Source of the DNA: JAKSSE01 sp045597645 | GTDB lineage: Bacteria > Bacillota > Clostridia > Lachnospirales > Lachnospiraceae | Length of the DNA: 9,081 nucleotides | Assembly (NCBI GenBank): GCA_045597645.1 | Contig: JAZLKM010000080.1 | Location: 1-9,081 of the forward strand | Reading direction: 5' to 3' | Part shown: positions 3,936 to 9,081 of the stretch, in pieces | Numbering within the stretch: position 1 is the first letter of the stretch | How the letters are laid out: each line of letters begins with the position of its first letter | The notes under the pieces: generated by a model | Databases searched by the model: none | The model's input: the letters and a program-made list of their open reading frames with translations, nothing else | Told to the model about the DNA's origin: nothing | Made by a program: the position numbers and the translations under genes

Positions 3936-6647
3936 TTATTGTGGTGGTGGCGCCGCGTTCGGGTCAGCATTAGGGTCGGCGTTCGGGTCCTCTCTCGGTG
4001 TGGTGAGGAAGGTCAAAAACTCTAACGGATCTGAGTAGCCATATAGGCCATATAGGCTATACAGGTCGGTTGCGGTGTAGCCTCCGCCTTCTACGGTGAC
4101 GCCATCAGTGCCGACGGCAAGGCCGGTGAACAGGCTGATAGGATTCGGAACACCTTCGTGGAATGGACAGTAAGCTGTAGGCAAGCGCATGCCGGCTTCC
4201 TCGGTGCCTTCGCTAGATCCGGCAATGTAGATACCAGATACAATCGGACATCCAGAATTAGCCAAAAGTCCGCAGGCACCACAAGTACTTGCAAGAACGT
4301 GTCTGTCACAATATTCAGTAGGAACAGTATCTTCGGTGAAGAACTCGGTCCTAATAAGGCCGCGTGGATCAGCATCGCACAGGCCAGGAACCACAAGCTT
4401 TCCAGACTCAGCACAAATAGTAGCTTCAACTATGCCTTCCGGTCTAACAAAATCTCTGTATTCAAGAGGCTCGTGTGTGCGCTTCATAACCTCACGCCAG
4501 ATGTTCTTAGAGTAGGTGACACTGTGCTGTTCGTAGTTGTCGTCAAAGCCCCCCCAGATAACGCAGGTGTAGTAAGGAGTAAATCCAGCAAAGACCGTGT
4601 CACGTTCATCGTTGGTAGTACCAGATTTTCCAGCGGTAGCCATACCCTGGAAATTGGCTCTGACACCGGTACCCTGAGTCATAACATCCTGCATTGCAGA
4701 AGTGATGAGCCATGCTGAAGTCTCCTTGAGGACACGTTTTCCAGAAGGAGCACCAGTATTGTCCAAAATTACGTTACCAGAGTTGTCAGTAACCATGGTA
4801 TACATAGAAGGTCTGATATATACGCCTTCGTTGGCGATAGTGGCGTAGGCAGCACACAGCTCAAGGTTGGTTACACCGTAGGTGATACCACCAAGTGCGA
4901 TAGCCTCGTTGCAGTCGCCACTTACGAGGGTAGTAAATCCAAAGTTCTGCAGGTACTCAAACGCAAGGCCTACACCGATGGTCTGAATATTGCGGACAGC
5001 CACAGTGTTGACAGAATGGATAATACCCTGTCTAGCTGACATAAATCCACGCCATCTGTGGTCTACGTTGTTGACCTCTGGAGCATCCTCACCGCCAGAG
5101 TAGAAGGTCTGCGCGTCCTCCTGTACAGTAGCGAGGTTAATGATGCCTGCATCTATACCTGGAGCATATGTAGATAAAATCTTGAAAGTAGAGCCAGGCT
5201 GTCTCGTGGTATCCACCGCACGATTTAAGGTCTTGCTGCTCTGCTTTTCGCCACGTCCTCCAACCATAGCCACGACATGGCCAGTCTTCTGGTCGATAAT
5301 AGTCATAGCCACCTGTGGCTGAATAGTATATACAATAGTCTCACCCGCCTCGGCAATCTTGTCACCAGGCTCCATTATGGCCTCTTTATAGGCCTCAATA
5401 GCTGCATCGCAATCTTCAATAGATGCAAAGTTGATATTGTAATCCTTGTTGCTAGACTTGTAGTAAGAAAGCATGGTCTGCTCGCTGTAATTCTTGTAGC
5501 TACCATCTGCCTTAACTATAGTAAGTCTGTATGAGAACGAATACTTTGTGGTGACTGCATAGTTATCTTCATTAGCCACCTCCTCATCACAGATGCTCTG
5601 AATACGTGAATCGAGGGTGGAAAATACTCTGAGGCCTCCAGTATACAGCAGTGCGTATGCCTCCTGAGATGTGTAGCCCTTTTGCTCCATGAGATCACGC
5701 ATAATCTCATTAGTTAACTCGTCTACAAAATATGTCTGTGCGGAATTAGTTGATGCTATCTCTGTGTTAACCACCTGGATACGGTCATACACGTTGTCAG
5801 CCATTGCAGTATTGTACTGTGCCTGAGTTATATAGCCTTGATCAAGCATATCCTTCAGTACTATCTGACGACGCTCTGAGTTCTTGTCCGCATGAGTTAT
5901 GGGATTGTATCCTGTAGGATTTTTGGTTATACCAGCGATAACTGCACACTCAGAAATAGTAAGCTCTGATACATCTTTTCCAAAATATCTAAGTGCCGCT
6001 GACTGTACTCCCAGACAGTTCTGTCCAAGGTTAATGGTGTTGAGATAATTCTCCAGTATTATCTCCTTGTCAGTAACCTTCTCAAGCTGCACTGCCAGGT
6101 ACTGCTCCTGAAGCTTTCTGACCAGTTTTTTCTCAAAATCATCACCCTCTTCAGTCCACCCTGTGAAGTAGTTGTTCTTCAAAAGCTGCTGAGTGATGGT
6201 AGAACCGCCCTGGTTAAAATTCATCCCATTGGCAATACCGGTCGTTCCTGCTCTGACAATACTCTGCCAGTCGATACCGTTGTGCTCCCAGAATCGCTCG
6301 TCCTCAACTGCTACAAAGGCATTCTGTAGGTTCTTCGGAATACGGCTCAGTTCAACATATTCTCGGTTAGCGCCAGACGCAACAAGTGTCTCTATCTCGT
6401 TTCCCTCTGAGTCAAAAATATGCGTCTGATATCCTGTTGGAGATATGTTAATTGTCGATGCGTCAGGCAGGCCCTCGAGCACATCCAGATACATTCCATA
6501 TACAGTTTTTCCAGCATAAAAAAGACCTACAAGCATTGCTATAATGCCTGCACGTACAAATGCCATAATAACGGTATGGAATATGATTCTGGCCTTCGCC
6601 TTGCGTCTTGCGCCTTTTCTGTTTGTGGACGCTCTTCCGTAGTTCAT
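3936..6647 (-). CDS. Class A penicillin-binding protein (bifunctional transglycosylase/transpeptidase, PBP1A type)
   Basis: A complete 903-residue protein that polymerises lipid II into glycan strands and cross-links them at the outer face of the membrane. A basic cytoplasmic tail (1-22) and one membrane anchor (about 26-50) precede the GT51 domain. GT51 motifs are E115-D-E-R-F-W-E-H (catalytic Glu115), 'NQGGSTITQQLLKN' (145-158), 'RKLQEQYLAVQLE' (177-189) and 'ILENYLNTINLG' (197-208). The transpeptidase domain has SxxK S486-T-F-K489 (nucleophile Ser486), SxN S545-V-N547, and K674-S-G-T677. About 200 further residues follow, with seven Cys (745, 757, 780, 789, 792, 800, 827), and then a D-P-N-A repeat tail ending APPPQ. 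All catalytic residues are present. The start ATG has a GAGG upstream at a somewhat long distance. Promoter and terminator suggest a single-gene transcript. The bare symbols pbpA/ponA are not assigned, as paralogues cannot be separated by eye. Confidence 0.96.
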   Translation of the reverse strand: MNYGRASTNRKGARRKAKARIIFHTVIMAFVRAGIIAMLVGLFYAGKTVYGMYLDVLEGLPDASTINISPTGYQTHIFDSEGNEIETLVASGANREYVELSRIPKNLQNAFVAVEDERFWEHNGIDWQSIVRAGTTGIANGMNFNQGGSTITQQLLKNNYFTGWTEEGDDFEKKLVRKLQEQYLAVQLEKVTDKEIILENYLNTINLGQNCLGVQSAALRYFGKDVSELTISECAVIAGITKNPTGYNPITHADKNSERRQIVLKDMLDQGYITQAQYNTAMADNVYDRIQVVNTEIASTNSAQTYFVDELTNEIMRDLMEQKGYTSQEAYALLYTGGLRVFSTLDSRIQSICDEEVANEDNYAVTTKYSFSYRLTIVKADGSYKNYSEQTMLSYYKSSNKDYNINFASIEDCDAAIEAYKEAIMEPGDKIAEAGETIVYTIQPQVAMTIIDQKTGHVVAMVGGRGEKQSSKTLNRAVDTTRQPGSTFKILSTYAPGIDAGIINLATVQEDAQTFYSGGEDAPEVNNVDHRWRGFMSARQGIIHSVNTVAVRNIQTIGVGLAFEYLQNFGFTTLVSGDCNEAIALGGITYGVTNLELCAAYATIANEGVYIRPSMYTMVTDNSGNVILDNTGAPSGKRVLKETSAWLITSAMQDVMTQGTGVRANFQGMATAGKSGTTNDERDTVFAGFTPYYTCVIWGGFDDNYEQHSVTYSKNIWREVMKRTHEPLEYRDFVRPEGIVEATICAESGKLVVPGLCDADPRGLIRTEFFTEDTVPTEYCDRHVLASTCGACGLLANSGCPIVSGIYIAGSSEGTEEAGMRLPTAYCPFHEGVPNPISLFTGLAVGTDGVTVEGGGYTATDLYSLYGLYGYSDPLEFLTFLTTPREDPNADPNADPNAAPPPQ

Positions 6648-6733
6648 TACTTCAACAACCTCTATATCACAGGACTAATTTGCATCGTCCGTCTCTGCAA
6701 TCGCATAGTAATTCACATTAAATAATCTTTGGC

Positions 6734-6763
6734 ATTATACCACAAGTTGTATCGAGTGCGCAA
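6734..6763 (-). promoter_or_regulatory. Candidate extended -10 promoter of the PBP gene
   Basis: On the minus strand TGGTATAAT (perfect -10 at 6739-6734 with a TGn extension) lies 18 nt after TTGCGC (6763-6758). The resulting leader is about 80 nt. Confidence 0.65.
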
Positions 6764-6911
6764 ATTTCACTATATTTTCGCAATTCAAATCTTTCACGCC
6801 GCATTTGCTGCGTCTTCTTTCACATGCATTTTCCTCTCAAAGCAATGTATTGCTGGCATGTTTTCTATGGCTGGACTCTGCTTGATATTGTTCTGCCCTC
6901 TAAGACAATTC

Positions 6912-6931
6912 TCTAGTCACAATCTAGTCAC
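6912..6931 (+). repeat. Tandem TCTAGTCAC repeat over the yigZ -35 region
   Basis: TCTAGTCAC occurs at 6912-6920 and again at 6923-6931, an exact 11-bp period or about one helical turn. The first copy contains the -35 hexamer and the second fills the spacer. This is the position of a repressor site. Confidence 0.5.
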
Positions 6932-6942
6932 TGGAGTATAAT
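6914..6942 (+). promoter_or_regulatory. Candidate promoter of yigZ
   Basis: TAGTCA (6914-6919, four of six matches) and a perfect TATAAT (6937-6942) are separated by 17 nt. The leader to the start codon would be about 100 nt. Confidence 0.6.
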
Positions 6943-7048
6943 CGATTCTAGAAGCTGCCCATATCAGTTCCGCAACCGGTTTGCGAAAATTATTAATCTG
7001 CACACAGAAGACGGCCGTTCCATACTTTAATTATTAGTGGGGATATAA

Positions 7049-7663
7049 ATGAAATTATTAAAAGAAGGCGGAGAAGGTGAAATCGTAGAGAAAAAATCCC
7101 GCTTCATCGGTACTACTTTTCCGGTAAATACCGAGGAAGAGGCTCAGGAATTCATCAAAGCCATGAAAAAGAAATATTACGACGCCAGACACAACTGTTG
7201 GGCCTATGTGATTGGTGATGATAACGAAATCACCCGCTCGTCCGACGACGGCGAGCCTTCAGGCACCGCCGGTCGCCCAATGCTTGACGTGCTGACTCAC
7301 GAAGGTGTCCACGGCATTGCTGTAGTTGTAACCAGATACTTTGGCGGTGTACTCCTAGGCACCGGTGGCCTCGTTCGCGCCTATCAGGCTGCCACCAAGG
7401 CTGCTCTTGAAAACAGCACTATCAGTGAAATGCTAACCGGCCGCAAGCTCTCATTCACCTGCGACTACAACGACTATGGCAAGATTTCGTACTATCTCGA
7501 TTCCCAGAAAATTCCAACCATAAGCAGCGACTTCTCTGATGTGGTTGCCTTGGAAGTATTCGCTGTCGATGGTCAATCCGAAGTCATCAGAGACGAAATT
7601 TTCCAGATGACTTCCGGCAAGGTCACTGCCGAAATCGGAGAATCGATGTTACTGAATGCATAA
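7049..7663 (+). CDS. yigZ: YigZ/YvyE-family protein (IMPACT/UPF0029 domain plus DUF1949)
   Basis: The 204-residue protein has the standard length and two-domain layout of bacterial YigZ (YvyE in Bacillus). The UPF0029/Impact domain (about 16-120) carries 'KKYYDARHNCWAYVIG', 'RSSDDGEPSGTAGRPMLDVL' and 'VVVTRYFGGVLLGTGGLVRAY', which are the family's most conserved blocks. The ferredoxin-like C-terminal domain (DUF1949) spans about 138-192. The family is related to eukaryotic IMPACT, which modulates the Gcn2 translational stress kinase. In bacteria its molecular role is not settled. GGGGA (7039-7043) sits 5 nt before the ATG. It is convergent with the next gene, their stop codons being separated by only 8 bp, and no terminator is visible between them. 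Confidence 0.95.
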   Translation: MKLLKEGGEGEIVEKKSRFIGTTFPVNTEEEAQEFIKAMKKKYYDARHNCWAYVIGDDNEITRSSDDGEPSGTAGRPMLDVLTHEGVHGIAVVVTRYFGGVLLGTGGLVRAYQAATKAALENSTISEMLTGRKLSFTCDYNDYGKISYYLDSQKIPTISSDFSDVVALEVFAVDGQSEVIRDEIFQMTSGKVTAEIGESMLLNA

Positions 7664-7671
7664 AAAATGCG

Positions 7672-8193
7672 TTACTTAACCCCATCCATCACCTGCTGTA
7701 TAACAGGCATCACTGCTGCGTCTACCATCGCTTTGTTCTGCACATAGTAGTATGCGAAGCCTACTATCACAGCAAGGAAAATAATTGTGCGAATTATTTT
7801 GCGCGGACGCGCCCTGCGGCGTGCTTCAGCGCGTGCTATTTCATGCCTCGCTTCCATCTCAGCTCTAATCTCAGCCTTGCGAGCCATGTTCTCGCTCGCC
7901 ACTTTCTGTTGCTTCTCAACGAAGTCAAATACTGAGTCAACTACACTTTTAGTCTGTATATTGTCAAATCTTGTTCCGCAATACTCGCATATAATATATG
8001 GATGATCCGGTGACAGATTTGCATTGAGCGGTGCTGCGCAATTCGGGCACTGTGTTGGCACCTTACTTGCTGACTGGCTGCTTCCTGTGGTGCCGTTATT
8101 TATTCTGTCCAGACCTTTGTTTAATTCATCTACTCCCTTTTGAACAAGACTTTCTAAATTATCACCCAGCTTGTCCAAGCCTTCTATTTTCAT
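7672..8193 (-). CDS. Zinc-ribbon protein with coiled coil and C-terminal membrane segment, function unknown
   Basis: The 173-residue product has an amphipathic N-terminal part (1-33) and a Ser/Thr-rich linker. A four-Cys zinc ribbon follows: C49-P-N-C52 and C69-E-Y-C72, 'YIICEYCGTRFDN' style, as in many TFIIB-like or membrane-anchored ribbons. Next come a highly charged Glu/Arg/Ala-rich helix (about 95-132, likely coiled coil) ending in a basic 'RRRARPRKIIR', one transmembrane helix (about 133-151) and a short tail. The basic flank suggests that the ribbon is cytoplasmic. I chose the ATG at 8193 because GGGAGGAAG directly precedes it; the frame continues upstream to 8229 without an RBS. It has its own promoter and converges on yigZ. 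I do not recognise a named family. Confidence 0.8.
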   Translation of the reverse strand: MKIEGLDKLGDNLESLVQKGVDELNKGLDRINNGTTGSSQSASKVPTQCPNCAAPLNANLSPDHPYIICEYCGTRFDNIQTKSVVDSVFDFVEKQQKVASENMARKAEIRAEMEARHEIARAEARRRARPRKIIRTIIFLAVIVGFAYYYVQNKAMVDAAVMPVIQQVMDGVK

Positions 8194-8266
8194 AACTTCC
8201 TCCCTGTGCGTTTTGATGCACGTTAGCATATCAAATTTTCCACCAATTGATAGCTAAGCCTCACAT

Positions 8267-8295
8267 ATCATAACAAAGTTTTCTATCATTCGCAA
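8267..8295 (-). promoter_or_regulatory. Candidate promoter of the zinc-ribbon gene
   Basis: On the minus strand TTGCGA (8295-8290) and TATGAT (8272-8267) are separated by exactly 17 nt. A TTGTACAA palindrome (8297-8304) directly abuts the upstream side of the -35. Confidence 0.65.
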
Positions 8296-8436
8296 TTTGT
8301 ACAATTCCAGTTGACTACGTAAATTTACTTGCGGAAATAAAAGGTTAGAGTTCACCTAAGATGCTCTGATTAAGTATCAGGCTTTGAATCATTGTTTACA
8401 TCATACTCTTTTCATTTCCTTATGACAAGAATGCCT

Positions 8437-8478
8437 GCCAAGACAGACCTATGCTTAGTCCTCTTGGCTGTCTTTTTT
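8437..8478 (+). terminator. Terminator-like hairpin nested in the left arm of the fold-back element
   Basis: GCCAAGA (8437-8443) pairs with TCTTGGC (8462-8468), with an inner GAC/GTC (8446-8448, 8458-8460), followed within a few bases by six T's (8473-8478). No plus-strand gene lies immediately upstream; it could end a small RNA or antisense transcript. It shares bases 8450-8468 with the larger fold-back, so the two structures exclude each other. Confidence 0.45.
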
Positions 8479-8581
8479 AGCTGTGGCAATAGATATGTCA
8501 AGGGCATGCCTCAGAGAGGTGCTTTGCACCCTTGACATATCTATTACCGCAGCTTTTTTATAATCAAGAGGACTAAGCATA
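8450..8581. repeat. 132-bp fold-back element (MITE-like or structured RNA)
   Basis: Outer arms of 17 bp are perfectly complementary (8450-8466, 'TATGCTTAGTCCTCTTG', with 8565-8581). Inner arms of 26 nt (8479-8504 with 8529-8554) pair at 24 positions, the two exceptions being one wobble and one mismatch on either strand. Between the two helices is a symmetrical internal loop of T-rich sequence on both sides (8467-8478 and 8555-8564). The apical loop (8505-8528) can form its own small hairpin. No clear target-site duplication flanks it. A non-autonomous transposable repeat and a small structured RNA are both possible. Confidence 0.7.
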
Positions 8582-8586
8582 ATAGT

Positions 8587-8599
8587 GCGTTATTAACGC
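8587..8599. repeat. 13-bp palindrome GCGTTATTAACGC
   Basis: Perfect palindrome around a central T (GCGTTA/TAACGC), 5 bp after the fold-back element. It could be a protein-binding site; nothing else supports a function. Confidence 0.4.
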
Positions 8600-8696
8600 T
8601 CTATAGTCCACGTATGTGATGTTCTATTCTGATCTCATTATTTCAGGAACGGAACAGTATGTCATTTCATAACCGGCAGTTTTATGACTCACTTAG

Positions 8697-8944
8697 ATTG
8701 TACATTTGACGCTCGGAACTCCACTTTTTGTACAATCCAGGCTCGTGAACCTGCTCCGTTTGTACATCTGACGCGCGAAGCCCTGCCTTATGTACAATCC
8801 ACGCTCAATCATCTACTAGTTTTGTACATTTCTCGACTTTTTCCGCGCCCCATGTACAATTTTCCGCCCGCCGCCACGCTAGTTTGTACATTTCTCGGCT
8901 TTTTCCGCACCCCATGTACAATCTCCTGCCCGCTGCCATGCTAG
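8697..8944. repeat. TGTACA array: four 62-bp units, eight palindromes
   Basis: TGTACA starts at 8699, 8729, 8761, 8791, 8823, 8853, 8885 and 8915, giving spacings of 30, 32, 30, 32, 30, 32 and 30. The true unit is therefore exactly 62 bp. Each unit holds an 8-bp inverted repeat (TTGTACAT ... ATGTACAA in units 2-4, ATTGTACA ... TGTACAAT in unit 1) around a 22-24-nt loop. Units 3 and 4 are nearly identical outside the boxes; units 1 and 2 have diverged strongly but kept box and spacing. The array ends after 'GCTAG' at 8944, where a ninth box would be due at 8947. Confidence 0.85.
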
Positions 8945-8952
8945 ACAATATG

Positions 8953-9049
8953 TAATGACCTCCACTTTGTAAACTTCGTGGATTTACCTGTATAATGAAG
9001 TTGCAACACAACAATAACAGGGATTACCGCATACAAAGGGAGGTCATTA
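8953..9049 (+). promoter_or_regulatory. Inverted repeat that can mask the transposase ribosome binding site
   Basis: TAATGACCTCCACTTTGTA (8953-8971) is complementary to TACAAAGGGAGGTCATTA (9032-9049) over 18 bp with one bulged A (8964). The right arm contains the whole GGGAGG ribosome binding site (9038-9043) and ends one base before the start codon. Confidence 0.8.
8967..8996 (+). promoter_or_regulatory. Candidate transposase promoter inside the inverted repeat
   Basis: TTGTAA (8967-8972) and a perfect TATAAT (8991-8996) are separated by 18 nt. Transcription would start near 9003, after the left arm of the inverted repeat, so the element's own mRNA would lack that arm and leave the ribosome binding site free. 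Confidence 0.65.
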
Positions 9050-9050
9050 A

Positions 9051-9081
9051 ATGAATCATAACACAGTTTACGTAGGAATGG
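9051..9081 (+). CDS. IS110-family transposase, first ten codons (partial)
   Basis: The visible residues MNHNTVYVGM, with the next codon beginning in G, match the N-terminus typical of IS110-family DEDD transposases, which read '...VGMDVHK...'. The Asp that would follow Met10 is the first catalytic acidic residue of the RuvC-like domain and falls just outside the window. GGGAGG is spaced 7 nt from the ATG. These enzymes recombine DNA guided by a bridge RNA from the element's non-coding end. The assignment rests on ten residues plus context. Confidence 0.65.
   Translation, partial: MNHNTVYVGM

Larger units (their letters stand above)
6648..7048. other. Divergent regulatory interval between the PBP gene and yigZ
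   Basis: This 401-bp region drives the PBP gene leftward and yigZ rightward. Promoters were found for both. The centre (about 6765-6905) shows no recognisable gene or strong structure. A small CGCAA/TTGCG inverted repeat (6971-6975, 6981-6985) lies in the yigZ leader. Confidence 0.6.
8194..9050. other. Long non-coding interval with repeats and the IS leader
   Basis: The 857 bp hold, in order, the zinc-ribbon gene promoter, a plain stretch (8305-8436) with only a GTAAATTTAC palindrome, and a nested terminator-like hairpin within a 132-bp fold-back element. After these come a short palindrome, a further plain stretch (8600-8696), the TGTACA array and the IS110-like leader. Open frames crossing the array on both strands lack ribosome binding sites and the 62-bp period is not a multiple of three, so they are not genes. 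Confidence 0.65.
8945..9081 (+). mobile_element. Left end of an IS110-family insertion sequence (runs off the right edge)
   Basis: The start is placed approximately, where the TGTACA array breaks off, because IS110 elements generally lack terminal inverted repeats. It includes an 18-bp internal inverted repeat, a promoter and the first codons of the transposase. The rest, including any bridge RNA in the right end, is outside the window. Confidence 0.5.

Noticed and set aside
4158..4718. Long plus-strand open frame within the PBP gene, and other smaller frames on both strands there.
   Set aside because: These are shadows of the PBP coding sequence, which has all catalytic motifs intact; they have no RBS and no recognisable domain.
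8532..8564. TTGACA ... TATAAT as a plus-strand promoter in the fold-back element.
   Set aside because: The spacing is 21 nt, too long for a standard promoter. The hexamers are noted only as part of the structure.
8684..8944. Open frames across the TGTACA array on both strands (also minus 8805-9014).
   Set aside because: They lack ribosome binding sites, the 62-bp period is not divisible by three so no protein repeat results, and the residue composition is not protein-like.
8697..8944. Possible CRISPR array, given regular short repeats with variable spacers.
   Set aside because: The constant part is only 6-8 bp, spacers within alternating units are themselves related (units 3 and 4 nearly identical), and no cas genes are present.

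Overview
The window looks like chromosome from a low-GC Firmicute of the class Clostridia, most likely Lachnospiraceae (Butyrivibrio / Pseudobutyrivibrio / Roseburia type). This is inferred from strong GGAGG-type ribosome binding sites, TTGACA/TATAAT promoters, a clostridial-style class A PBP, a BlaI-family repressor and membrane-anchored XRE proteins. No database was searched.

Layout. The left third (1-3800) is AT-rich, is all on the minus strand, and reads like accessory DNA. In transcription order (right to left) it holds a P-loop ATPase with a C-terminal winged helix, a GNAT acetyltransferase, an orphan ORF fragment, an XRE regulator with a membrane anchor, a BlaI-type repressor, a 42-residue stub resembling the start of an M56/BlaR1 peptidase, and the first 22 codons of a probable ECF sigma factor cut by the window edge. 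Intrinsic terminators follow the XRE gene and, further right, the PBP gene. The middle (3936-8193) has more balanced base composition and looks like core genome: a complete 903-residue bifunctional penicillin-binding protein (minus), a divergent YigZ/YvyE (IMPACT-family) gene (plus), and a convergent zinc-ribbon membrane protein (minus) only 8 bp beyond the yigZ stop.

The right end (8194-9081) is mostly non-coding and is the most unusual part. It carries a 132-bp fold-back element with a nested terminator-like hairpin. Next comes an array of eight TGTACA palindromes at strictly alternating 30/32-bp spacing, which is four units of exactly 62 bp. It ends with the 5' end of what looks like an IS110-family element: only the first ten transposase codons are inside the window. 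The transposase leader has its own promoter inside the loop of an 18-bp inverted repeat. The distal arm of that repeat covers the ribosome binding site, an arrangement expected to block translation of read-through transcripts from outside. The repeat array stops within a few bases of where the IS would have to begin, so the IS may have inserted into the array.

How the genes relate. Little here forms a single pathway. BlaI, the M56 stub and the sigma factor may be a decayed or rewired cell-wall-stress regulatory cassette. The PBP builds peptidoglycan. The ATPase, GNAT and XRE genes look like separately regulated accessory genes; the ATPase has its own strong promoter and four ATCTAAC repeats in its leader.
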